Positions 45,601 through 52,315 of a stretch of 64,000 bases of DNA are shown piece after piece. Where the stretch lies: positions 138,874 to 202,873 of the forward strand of contig CAUJHZ010000025.1 in NCBI GenBank assembly GCA_963205185.1, read 5' to 3'. Origin of the DNA: Planctomycetota bacterium. Lineage in GTDB: Bacteria > Planctomycetota > Phycisphaerae > Phycisphaerales > UBA5793. The position numbers and the translations under genes were made by a program. The notes beneath the pieces are model-generated. The model ran no database searches, was not told the origin of the DNA, and saw only the letters and a program-made list of their open reading frames with translations. Numbering within the stretch: the first letter of the stretch is position 1; the number at the start of each line of letters is the position of its first letter.

Positions 45601-45999
45601 GCCGACATCGTGGACATCCAGAACACCTCGATTCCAATCGTGGTCGGCGGGCAGGTGCTCGACTCGGGCGATCCCAACGACGTGCTGTCGCAGACGGGTC
45701 AGTTGCAGTCGCCCATCACGCAGGTGTCGGCGGTCAACACCACCGTCAGCGTGCCTGATCGCGGCACGATTCTGCTGGGCGGACAGTCGATCCGCAACGA
45801 CATCCAGGTGGAAACCGGCGTGCCGGTGCTGTCCAAGATTCCGATCATCAACCGCTTCTTCACCAACCGCATCGACTCGGTGGAGGAGAAGACGCTGCTC
45901 ATCCTGCTCAAGCCGACGATCATCATTCAGCAGGAGAACGAAGAACTGCTCTATCCCGGCCTGCAGGATCAGCTCGGCGGGTTCAGGAACTCGTTCTGA
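42640..45999 (+). CDS. Type II/IV secretion secretin with N-terminal TPR domain
   Basis: 1119 residues. A signal peptide (LCTLGLSMFIGSTTLAAPP) is followed by a long alpha-helical TPR-like and Ala/Gln/Glu-rich region with a Pro/Glu linker (EEPATEPQEPAEQPAEEPAQ). The secretin part starts near 530 (GTPVGDVIDWIEQVASINVDVD). The outer-membrane gate domain ends in VPDRGTILLGGQSIRNDIQ and VPVLSKIPIINRFFTNR, the standard secretin signature. It should form the outer-membrane pore for type II secretion or type IV pili. Its partner ATPase may be the GspE-like gene at 47773. The long N terminus replaces usual N0/N1 domains in part. Confidence 0.93.
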   Translation: MNQQSTPHWLRLCTLGLSMFIGSTTLAAPPQPTADELFTEGSNLYLQDRVLEARELLLRVDLTQLERAKRQQLLATIDEIDNRLRQMPESELRLMKAQLAMSSQDYRTATSHLEAVRKLDAASAEQKSQAAALLADIKTSQEQLAPQITMVLQKAMSDFDAGNYGQAKAGLNFVYNSGVQLDLDQQTDLSRYIADLTSLEAQRGRFTTPVVNVGVMQDQPPEEPATEPQEPAEQPAEEPAQDDNRTDDLIYQAQQAQAKINLDQAQQAYAAGNYAAAEELFKRVLAVQPDNEAAKQGLQNAQDMLNQGGPLRDVTATAQIQHDQLIAEFNNLMEQARQALNQGDYSMANSLVTQAKIRVDEGRAVLASQEREDLRNRALDLAQTIETARREAEIRDIQEAALEAQQDQLERQRLIEMERQQKIAERLLSIRKLQAAQRYDEALLEVRTLLFEDPGNPAGLILRDTLEDLRNLRRWDELNRDQALRASTNSLNLLESTLISNDIVEYPLDWPALSLRRSDFAYNDSEADRRVYNALARQRANVDFRGTPVGDVIDWIEQVASINVDVDWKSLEQNFIDRNMPINLRLNDQVNLQVVLERTLAQLGDASTQPRYDVRDGILTISTKEKLAANPITHLYPIGDLLVNVPHFDNAKSFDLESKLEKRNQREQGLKAALFGSDEVEKYDRGRDKREELLEKIREVITTTVDSGSWQINGGDVGTIQSIDSNLIIKTTASNHRQISDLLTKLREIRSIQINVDSRFLIVNEDYFEQVGIDLDIYFGGDEYNRASRLDPNLLPRDLFVNPYTNQLTDTFQRQYTSQFQLIPDTTFTNDRRDLLFELPTPGVINADRRTWSPSQIGNNTLNIARSIFNPGGDSMAADIIGGNPAFTYGISFLNDLQVDLLIQATQADRRNIQLTSPKLTFFNGQRAFVQVTTSRFFVSDLQPVVGDSSAGLDPDLTAANEGVVLDVEGTVSADRRYVTLTVLTSLADIVDIQNTSIPIVVGGQVLDSGDPNDVLSQTGQLQSPITQVSAVNTTVSVPDRGTILLGGQSIRNDIQVETGVPVLSKIPIINRFFTNRIDSVEEKTLLILLKPTIIIQQENEELLYPGLQDQLGGFRNSF

Positions 46000-46027
46000 A
46001 ACCGGGCGAATTACTGAGATCGCATTC

Positions 46028-46055
46028 GGGCGGCGGGTTTCCCGCCGCCCGTTTT
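46028..46055 (+). terminator. Intrinsic terminator after the secretin gene
   Basis: A 10-bp GC stem GGGCGGCGGG / CCCGCCGCCC with a TTT loop is followed by GTTTTC, 28 bases after the secretin stop. Confidence 0.9.
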
Positions 46056-46144
46056 CATTGGGCCCACGCTTTCGCGCCGCGTCCTGACTACGCTTTGCCG
46101 CCGGCCCTATGCCCGAGCCCCGCAACGACAGGAGCACCCGTCCG

Positions 46145-46504
46145 ATGAGCGCACCGGAATCGCGTTTACGCATCAGGAAACAGGACCAGATCACCATCGT
46201 CGAGTTCGTCGATCGGAACATCCTCGACGAGGGCAACATTGCGCAGATCGGCGAGGAAATCGGCGCCATCGTCAACGAGGATCCGAATCCCAAACTGCTC
46301 ATCAGTTTCGCGAACGTCGATCACCTGTCCTCGGCCGCGCTGGGCGCGCTCATCACTATCAACAGCAAGATCAAGAGCAAAGACGGGCAGTTGCGCCTCG
46401 CGGACATCAACGATCAGATCATCGAGGTGTTCCGGATCACGCGCCTCGATCGGTTGTTCCAGATCCAGCCTACGGCGCGCGAAGCCCTGGCGAGTTTCAG
46501 CTGA
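46145..46504 (+). CDS. STAS-domain anti-anti-sigma factor
   Basis: About 119 residues, one STAS domain of the SpoIIAA/RsbV type. The conserved strand-turn FANVDHLSSAALGAL has the Ser expected to be phosphorylated. It would sequester an anti-sigma kinase and so free a sigma factor. The ATG at 46145 has AGGAG 10 bases upstream. The RsbW-like kinase gene follows after 48 bases, so the pair probably forms a partner-switching module. No sigma factor gene is nearby. Confidence 0.92.
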   Translation: MSAPESRLRIRKQDQITIVEFVDRNILDEGNIAQIGEEIGAIVNEDPNPKLLISFANVDHLSSAALGALITINSKIKSKDGQLRLADINDQIIEVFRITRLDRLFQIQPTAREALASFS

Positions 46505-46552
46505 GGCCGCGGAACGAGCCTCCGGTCCGCAGCCAGAGAGGTCGCGCCGTCC

Positions 46553-47002
46553 ATGGCCAGCACGCAGCAGCAAGGCGCAGAGGGGCGCGATCCACGCGGC
46601 GCCCAGGTAATTACCGTCGGCCATGAGCGGGCGGAGACCGAGAGCGTCTGCGAACGCGTGCTGGAGGCCATGACCACCGCCGGCTACCCGGAGGCGGCTC
46701 GATTCGCGTTGCGGCTGGCGTGGGAAGAAGCGATCAGCAACGCGATACACCACGGCAATCGCAATCGCCCCGATGGTCGAATCGAGGTGGCCTTCCACGT
46801 CGATCCGCAGCGCGTGTACCTGCGCATCACCGATGAAGGTCAGGGGTTCGACCCGCAAGCGGTGATCGACCCCACGCTGGATGAAAACCTCGAATGCACC
46901 AGCGGCCGGGGACTGCTGCTCATGCGCGCCTACATGACGCGCGTGGAGTACGAACCGCCGGGCAGCACGGTGCGGCTGGTGCTCGAGAATCCGCAAGCCT
47001 GA
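46553..47002 (+). CDS. RsbW-like anti-sigma Ser/Thr kinase
   Basis: 149 residues, HATPase_c_2 fold. N box WEEAISNAIHHGNRNRPDG, G1 ITDEGQGFDPQ and G2 GRGLLLMRAYMTRVEY are in order, typical of SpoIIAB/RsbW kinases that phosphorylate an STAS antagonist and bind a sigma factor. A 48-base gap separates it from the STAS gene; AGAGAGG lies upstream. A role controlling envelope or secretion genes is only an inference from the adjacent secretin. Confidence 0.93.
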   Translation: MASTQQQGAEGRDPRGAQVITVGHERAETESVCERVLEAMTTAGYPEAARFALRLAWEEAISNAIHHGNRNRPDGRIEVAFHVDPQRVYLRITDEGQGFDPQAVIDPTLDENLECTSGRGLLLMRAYMTRVEYEPPGSTVRLVLENPQA

Positions 47003-47011
47003 GCAACGGCT

Positions 47012-47326
47012 TCAGGACTGAATGGAGATGAACTCGGCGACGGACGCCAGATCGGGCGCGATCTGCGGCCGGTACTGGAGTTGCCAGGTGGCGCCGACCT
47101 CGGGGTGGACGAACTTGGGCGGCTGCTGTCGCACGGCCCAGTCGCGCCCGCCGCGCTGGTGCACCTTGGTCGTCCGCTCGCGAGCCAGCCGGGCGTCGTC
47201 GAGGGCTCCCTGAATCCTGCGGTCCATGCGCATGAGCCGGCGGAGGGTGTCCACGTCGTCCGGCCGCGTCGGGGCCTTGGTGATGCTCAGGGTGATCTGC
47301 GATCCGGGCTTCGGTGCGTTGGGCAT
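47012..47326 (-). CDS. Small hypothetical protein
   Basis: About 104 residues from the ATG at 47326; an alternative in-frame start lies upstream. It is basic, with an amphipathic region (DVDTLRRLMRMDRRIQGALDDARLARERTTKVHQR) and a short C-terminal strand segment (WQLQYRPQIAPDLASVAEF). No family recognised. Convergent with the RsbW gene, with 9 bases between stops. Confidence 0.45.
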   Translation of the reverse strand: MPNAPKPGSQITLSITKAPTRPDDVDTLRRLMRMDRRIQGALDDARLARERTTKVHQRGGRDWAVRQQPPKFVHPEVGATWQLQYRPQIAPDLASVAEFISIQS

Positions 47327-47483
47327 GGTCGGGAATCCTGGGCCGGTCATTTCGGGCCAATGCGGGCGTTGATCGTGCGAGACGCGGAGTTTAGCCGCCC
47401 GGGCGGACGGGTCCACAGCCGGAGCCCCCGGCGGGGCCGGAAGGCACAAAATCGGCTGTCTGCATCAATCTTGGGGGATTCAG

Positions 47484-47513
47484 TTGACAATCAGGGGTTT
47501 TTTGAGTTATGCT
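47484..47513 (+). promoter_or_regulatory. Consensus sigma-70 promoter of the intergenic transcript
   Basis: TTGACA, an 18-base spacer, TATGCT. It reads away from the minus-strand small gene into a gene-free stretch. This is the strongest promoter I see in the window. Confidence 0.85.
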
Positions 47514-47519
47514 TGAGGC

Positions 47520-47722
47520 GTCAGGCGTCCGGTGATTGGGCGGATCAGCCGATGCGGCACCCGAGTCCCGGGTGAGCAGTGGCTGCTTTGCCCCCGAGCT
47601 TGTTCGAATTTCCGCAGCCGTCCGGCCGGTCGGTGCAATGCCTGCCTGCTGAGACACCAAGTGCTGCGGAGTTTCCCTGTGCCCGTCTCGCTGGTGGTAA
47701 AACATCGGCGAGGCGGTTTTTT
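47520..47722 (+). ncRNA. Putative small RNA of about 200 nt
   Basis: A 446-base gap between two minus-strand genes contains a consensus promoter on the plus strand and, about 200 bases on, an intrinsic terminator. The sequence between has several small stem-loops (CACCCG/CGGGTG near 47554, GCAG/CTGC near 47577) and no convincing coding frame. It does not show obvious tmRNA, RNase P, SRP or 6S signatures. It may be a regulatory RNA of unknown class. The ends are approximate. Confidence 0.6.
47683..47722 (+). terminator. Intrinsic terminator of the putative small RNA
   Basis: Eleven-bp stem CCGTCTCGCTG / CGGCGAGGCGG (two G-U pairs) with a 12-base loop, followed by TTTTTT. Confidence 0.8.
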
Positions 47723-47772
47723 CTGCCCACGTGGATCGCCTCCCCGCGACGATCGACAAGGACACATGGCCC

Positions 47773-49569
47773 TTACTCCACGCCGGCGACGCGCTCGACT
47801 TCATCCACCGAAGTGATGCCGTCGGCGACGAGTTGGTAGCCCGCCTGCTGGAGCGTCGTGAACATCGTCAACTGGAGCGCCTCGCGGATGTCGGCGATCG
47901 TCGCTCGCTTGAGGATGATGTCGCGCAATTCGTCGGTCATCACGAGCAGTTCAAACAGCGCCCGCCGGCCGGCGTAGCCCGTCTCAAAGCAGCGCGAGCA
48001 GCCCACGGGGTAGTAGATCTGGCTGACGCCCTCGACGAAGCGCCCCATGCGCAGCGTCTGCTGTGGCGTCGGCCGGCGCTCCGAGCGGCACACCGGGCAC
48101 AGCTGCCGGATGAGCCGCTGGGCCAGAATGAGATTGAGGCTCGATGCCACGAGATACGGCTCAACGCCCAGGTCGAGCAGGCGGAAGATCGTGCCGATCG
48201 AATCCTTGGCGTGCAGGGTCGAGAGCAGCAGGTGTCCGGTCATCGCGGCCTGCATGGCGATGGCGGCGGTCTCCTGATCGCGGACTTCGCCGAGCAGGAT
48301 GACATCCGGATCCTGCCGCAACACCGAGCGCAGCAGCGTGCCGAACGTGTTGCCCTTGTGCTGGTCGATGGGAATCTGCGTTACGCCTTCGAGGTGATAC
48401 TCGACGGGGTCTTCGATGGTGATGACGTTGCGCTGCCGGGCATCGATCTCGCGCAGCACGGCGTAGAGCGTGGTGGTCTTGCCCGAGCCGGTCGGACCGC
48501 AGGCCAGCAGCATGCCGGAATCCTGCCGGCTGATGCGCTTGACTTTCTCCGCCATCCAGCCGGGCAGATTGAGATCGGTGATGAACTGCGGCGCGTTGGC
48601 GAGATCGAGGATGCGCAGAACCAGCTTCTGGCCGAACATCGAGGGAGTGAAACTCACGCGATAGTCGATGCGGCGACCATCGAGGCGGCTGGAAAAGTGC
48701 CCTTCCTGGACGATGAGGCGCTGGGCGATGTCGATGTCGCTGAGCACCTTCACCACGCCAATGAGTTTGGCGGCCATTGCTTTGGGCAGCGTGACGGCAT
48801 CAACCATCGTGCCGTCCACGCGCAGGCGACAGAGGAAGTCGTCCGTGCGCGGCTCGACATGCAGATCGGTCGCGGCGACCTGCTCGGCGGCGAGCAGCAG
48901 CAGGCGCAGCAGATTCACTCCGCCGCGACTGTCGGCCTCGGTCTCTCCCTTGCGGGCCGGCTTGCGCTCGGGCTCGTGATCCGAAGCGCGGAGCGATCGG
49001 CCCGAAGCGCCGATGAACTCGACGTCGCGGCGATCGGCCTCCGGCCGCTGCGCGCTGCGCGCCAGGTCGCGCAGGACGCTCTCGTAGGCGCGGTTGTCCG
49101 CGCCCTCAGGCGGGGCCGCCAGACCGGCGAGCAGCGCGTTGTAGTCGATCTCTTCGCCTCCGCCCAGCATCGCCACCCGCTCCTGCGGCTCGCCGCTGCC
49201 GCTGGGCCGGTGCAACTTCGGCGAGCGGCGGATGCTCTCAATCTCGCGCTCGGCGTCGGGAAGGTCGAGCACTTCGCTCTGCGGATCGACGAAGCGAAAG
49301 CGCGTCTTGCCGATGCGCACGACGTCGCCGCTGCGAAGGACGGCCTGCCGCGTCACCCGTTCGTTCACTTTCGTGCCGTTGCGCGAATCGAGGTCGCGGA
49401 CGACGCACCCTTCCTCGCCCAGTTCGATAACGCAGTGGAAGCGGCTCGCGCGGTCATCGTCGATGGGCACGACGTTGTCGGGGTGCCGGCCGATGGTGAT
49501 CGGACGGCCGTCGAAATTGAGGCGTCGGCCTTCGCCGTCCACATCGATTTCGAGATAAGGCGTCGACAT
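47773..49569 (-). CDS. FHA-fused type II/IV secretion ATPase (GspE/PilB family)
   Basis: 598 residues. An N-terminal FHA domain covers about 1-100 (ITIGRHPDNVVPIDDDRASRFHCVI, LDSRNGTKVNER), then a flexible linker. From about 210 there is a GspE/PilB ATPase with the LRLLLLAAEQVAATDLHVEP N2 region, Walker A GPTGSGKTTTLY near 356, Asp-box VITIEDPVEYHLEGVTQ and Walker B VILLGEVRDQET. The zinc-binding pairs are CPVC and CSRC. It should drive pseudopilus or pilus assembly. FHA at the N terminus suggests phosphothreonine regulation. AGGAG lies about 10 bases before the ATG. Confidence 0.94.
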   Translation of the reverse strand: MSTPYLEIDVDGEGRRLNFDGRPITIGRHPDNVVPIDDDRASRFHCVIELGEEGCVVRDLDSRNGTKVNERVTRQAVLRSGDVVRIGKTRFRFVDPQSEVLDLPDAEREIESIRRSPKLHRPSGSGEPQERVAMLGGGEEIDYNALLAGLAAPPEGADNRAYESVLRDLARSAQRPEADRRDVEFIGASGRSLRASDHEPERKPARKGETEADSRGGVNLLRLLLLAAEQVAATDLHVEPRTDDFLCRLRVDGTMVDAVTLPKAMAAKLIGVVKVLSDIDIAQRLIVQEGHFSSRLDGRRIDYRVSFTPSMFGQKLVLRILDLANAPQFITDLNLPGWMAEKVKRISRQDSGMLLACGPTGSGKTTTLYAVLREIDARQRNVITIEDPVEYHLEGVTQIPIDQHKGNTFGTLLRSVLRQDPDVILLGEVRDQETAAIAMQAAMTGHLLLSTLHAKDSIGTIFRLLDLGVEPYLVASSLNLILAQRLIRQLCPVCRSERRPTPQQTLRMGRFVEGVSQIYYPVGCSRCFETGYAGRRALFELLVMTDELRDIILKRATIADIREALQLTMFTTLQQAGYQLVADGITSVDEVERVAGVE

Positions 49570-49651
49570 CCGGGTGGCTCCTGAACCGGCGCGATTGGCG
49601 CGTCAGCAGTCTACGCCCCCGCGATCCCGGATGGTAGAAGGAAGCCCTCCC

Positions 49652-51118
49652 CTATCCGAAGAGCACGATCATCAGCAGCACGAGGAAGCCATTATGCACA
49701 GCGTGGGCCGTCATGCACGCGATGAGCGAGCCGCGCCGCCAGATGCGGATGAGCGCAAAGGCGGTGGCCAGCGACATCAGGACGGGAATGGCCAGCCAGC
49801 CCTGCGGATGGATGGCGGCGAAGATAAACGCCATGACAAGTATGCCAGCGGCCAGGCCGATGGTGCGGGCCGCCCCGCCAAGCAGGGCGCCGCGGAACAT
49901 GATCTCCTCAAAGAACGGGGCGAAGCCGGCGGCCAGCAGCAGCACGCCGAGGCGGGCATAGAGCGGGCCATGGGCGATCCACTGCACGACGGGGTGCGGC
50001 GCGATGGGGCCCTCGGCGTCAAGGTCCCACCCGAATTGCCGCGCCAGCGAGAGGTACAGCGTCATGACACCGATGGTGACCAGCACTCCCACGAAGAAGA
50101 CCGGCGATGCGGCGACGTACCCGACGATTCCCGCCCCGATCTCCCGCCACACGCCGCGCCCGCGCGTCAGGCCCATATCACTGGACACTTCGCGCGCCGA
50201 CCGGTGTCGAACGAACGGCCACGCCACGCCGGCGATGGATGCGAAAGCCAGCAGCGCCATGCTCAGCGCGATCGAATCGGCCGCCCCGGGAATGAGGCCG
50301 ACGCCCACCGGCAGTATGAACGCAAGCATCAGGTAGATGGCAACGGCTTCCAGGTAGATCGCCGGAGGCGCGTGCATCTGATGCATGACGATGCGCAGTT
50401 CGCCGTAGCGAATGACATGAGTGACGAGTTTCCAGAAGAACAGCACGCTGCCCACGAGCAGGAGGAGCACGACGCCGAAAAACACCCCAGCCAGGATCCA
50501 CATCACGCGAAAGGCTTCGCGCTCGGCCGCGATGCGATGCGGATGCTGCGAGCCGGCGCTGTGCGCGAGCAGCAGATCGCCGAACCAGCCGAGGTCATCA
50601 ATCAGCATCTGCCGCTGGCGCGGATCGAGTTGATCCGGATCGCGCAGGGCCGTCTTGACTGCTTCGTGCAGAGCCTCCGCGTTGGCTCCCAGCGCTGCCA
50701 CATGATCGTCGTATTCCTCGACAAACGGCAGAATCGCTTCGCGATCGGGCGAATCGTGCGGCTCCATCGCGGCCAGCAGCGCGGCGATGCGCCAGGCCGT
50801 TCCCGGCGCATGGGCCACCGAGAGAAACGTGCGGGCCTGGACCAGGCCCGAATCCCCGCCGAGCGCATCGGCCGCGTAGAACACCTTGGCCTGCACTTCG
50901 AACGCGGCATCGCCGGCGAGCGGGTCCGCTGCGGGAGGGTTCGATCGCTCAAGTTGAGCCAGCCCGAACAGCCCCACGACGGCAACCAGGATGGCAATCC
51001 ACCCGGCGGCTACCGAGGGCCTGGGACCTCTCCATTCGTGGCGAGCCGCCGCCGCGGCCATCCAGGGGTTGGAGTCGTCCGGCGCGGCATCGGGGAGGCT
51101 TTCGGCGGATTCGGGCAC
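49652..51118 (-). CDS. CAAX-type (CPBP) intramembrane metalloprotease family protein
   Basis: 488 residues. A periplasmic-type helical domain of about 200 residues follows an N-terminal TM helix. The C-terminal half has multiple TM helices with the CPBP motifs: FFEEIMFRG near 404 (EExxxR), FAAIHPQG near 436 and AHAVHNGF near 475. The long N-terminal part (VQARTFLSVAHAPGTAWRIAALLAAME and so on) has no recognised domain. A GTG start is preceded by a TACCAT hexamer 7 bases away. Likely an intramembrane protease or related membrane enzyme. Confidence 0.88.
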   Translation of the reverse strand: MPESAESLPDAAPDDSNPWMAAAAARHEWRGPRPSVAAGWIAILVAVVGLFGLAQLERSNPPAADPLAGDAAFEVQAKVFYAADALGGDSGLVQARTFLSVAHAPGTAWRIAALLAAMEPHDSPDREAILPFVEEYDDHVAALGANAEALHEAVKTALRDPDQLDPRQRQMLIDDLGWFGDLLLAHSAGSQHPHRIAAEREAFRVMWILAGVFFGVVLLLLVGSVLFFWKLVTHVIRYGELRIVMHQMHAPPAIYLEAVAIYLMLAFILPVGVGLIPGAADSIALSMALLAFASIAGVAWPFVRHRSAREVSSDMGLTRGRGVWREIGAGIVGYVAASPVFFVGVLVTIGVMTLYLSLARQFGWDLDAEGPIAPHPVVQWIAHGPLYARLGVLLLAAGFAPFFEEIMFRGALLGGAARTIGLAAGILVMAFIFAAIHPQGWLAIPVLMSLATAFALIRIWRRGSLIACMTAHAVHNGFLVLLMIVLFG

Positions 51119-51125
51119 GGAGCCA

Positions 51126-51131
51126 ATGGTA
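51126..51131 (-). promoter_or_regulatory. TACCAT -10-like box, possible leaderless start
   Basis: Minus-strand TACCAT, 7 bases, then the GTG of the CPBP protease gene; no ribosome site. Confidence 0.4.
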
Positions 51132-51197
51132 CTCCATTCGCCTCGGCACGACGGGAGGCCGACGCTCTGGGTGCTGCGGCGCGGTCGTCCGAAGCCG

Positions 51198-51225
51198 TTG
51201 ACGGTGCGGGCGGAAGTGCTATGCT
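51198..51225 (+). promoter_or_regulatory. rplM-rpsI promoter
   Basis: TTGACG, a 16-base spacer, TATGCT. Its -10 matches the small-RNA promoter. Transcription would start about 60 bases before rplM. Confidence 0.75.
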
Positions 51226-51235
51226 TCCCGTCTCA

Positions 51236-51263
51236 CCGTTTCGGGCTCCCGGGCCCCGAACGG
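51236..51263 (+). promoter_or_regulatory. Leader hairpin before rplM
   Basis: CCGTT-CGGG pairs with CCCGAACGG (one bulged T) around an 8-base loop, ending 30 bases before the rplM start. Ribosomal protein leaders of this kind can bind the gene product. Confidence 0.4.
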
Positions 51264-51292
51264 GACGCTTTCTGCACCCAAGGATCAGTCTC

Positions 51293-51727
51293 ATGCCACG
51301 GCAAACGTACATCGCCAAGACGGGCGAGATCAAGACCAACTGGCACCACGTCGATGCCGACGGGCAGGTGCTCGGCCGCCTGGCGGCGCGGCTCGCCACG
51401 GTTCTTCAGGGCAAGCACAAGCCCGGCTACACGCCGCACATCGATTCGGGCGACTACATCGTCGTCACCAACGCCGAAAAGATCGTCCTCACCGGCCGCA
51501 AGGCGGAGCAGCGACTCCGCACCGACTACTCCGGCTACCCCGGCGGACTCCGCGTGCGCAACTACGGCGAACTCATTCGCACCCAGCCCGAGTCGGTCGT
51601 CGAACGGGCCGTGAAGCGCATGCTTCCCAAGGGCCGGCTCGGCCGGCGCATGGCCAAGAAGTTGAAGGTCTATCGCGGCCCGGAACACCCCCACCACGCA
51701 CAGCAGCCTGCTGCTCTGTCCATCTGA
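51293..51727 (+). CDS. rplM: 50S ribosomal protein L13
   Basis: 144 residues. It binds 23S rRNA early in 50S assembly. Conserved segments are WHHVDADGQVLGRLAARLA, LQGKHKPGYTPHID, GDYIVVTNAEKIVLTGRK and the C-terminal VERAVKRMLPKGRLGRRMAKKLKVYRG, in part. AAGGA lies 8 bases before the ATG. rpsI follows 35 bases later in the usual L13-S9 pair. Confidence 0.98.
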   Translation: MPRQTYIAKTGEIKTNWHHVDADGQVLGRLAARLATVLQGKHKPGYTPHIDSGDYIVVTNAEKIVLTGRKAEQRLRTDYSGYPGGLRVRNYGELIRTQPESVVERAVKRMLPKGRLGRRMAKKLKVYRGPEHPHHAQQPAALSI

Positions 51728-51762
51728 GCGGCGCCGTTTCAGCACCCATCGAGCGAATCAAC

Positions 51763-52245
51763 ATGACTCAAACGACCACAGGTCTCGGCATCCCCACGAC
51801 AGCCCCGGCGCCCGCGCCGAGCGTCGTTACTTTCAAGCATGGCCCCGAAGCGCAGAAGTTCGGCTGGTGGTGGGGCACCGGACGGCGCAAGACCGCCATC
51901 GCCCGCGTGCGCATCCGTCCCGGCGACGGGACGTTCAAGGTGAACGGGCGCGATGTGAACGAGTACTTCACCGAAGAGCGGGACCGCGGCGACGTGGTTG
52001 CGCCTCTGAAGTCCACGGACATGTTCGGCAAACTTGAAGTGCAGGTGACCACGAAAGGCGGCGGATACATGGGACAGGCCGGCGCCATCCGCCTCGGCCT
52101 CGCCCGCGCCCTGCGCGTGTATGACGCCAACGTCGAGCCGATCCTCCGCGAGAACAACTATCTCACGCGCGACCCGCGCGAAGTCGAACGCAAGAAATAC
52201 GGTCAGGCCGGCGCTCGCCGACGATTCCAGTTCTCCAAGCGCTGA
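51763..52245 (+). CDS. rpsI: 30S ribosomal protein S9
   Basis: 160 residues. The S9 core starts near residue 36 (GWWWGTGRRKTAIARVRIRPG) and ends with the conserved RRRFQFSKR tail that reaches the P-site tRNA. KKYGQAGARRR is typical. About 30 extra residues rich in Thr, Ala and Pro precede the core. Operon with rplM; a terminator follows. Confidence 0.98.
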   Translation: MTQTTTGLGIPTTAPAPAPSVVTFKHGPEAQKFGWWWGTGRRKTAIARVRIRPGDGTFKVNGRDVNEYFTEERDRGDVVAPLKSTDMFGKLEVQVTTKGGGYMGQAGAIRLGLARALRVYDANVEPILRENNYLTRDPREVERKKYGQAGARRRFQFSKR

Positions 52246-52278
52246 ATCACGGACAGCACCCGACTGCATCCAACACCG

Positions 52279-52315
52279 GCGATCCGGGGCCCGCTCCTCG
52301 GATCGCTGTGCTTTT
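52279..52315 (+). terminator. Intrinsic terminator after rpsI
   Basis: GCGATCCG / CGGATCGC stem with a 12-base loop and a CTTTT tail, between the convergent rpsI and the secreted-protein gene. Confidence 0.75.

Noticed and set aside
47520-47722. 6S RNA, tmRNA, RNase P or SRP RNA
   Set aside because: None of their core conserved stretches or pairing patterns could be found, so the transcript is left unclassified.
49574-51292. In-frame extension upstream of rplM
   Set aside because: It runs antisense through the CPBP protease gene. L13 begins normally at the ATG after AAGGA at 51293.
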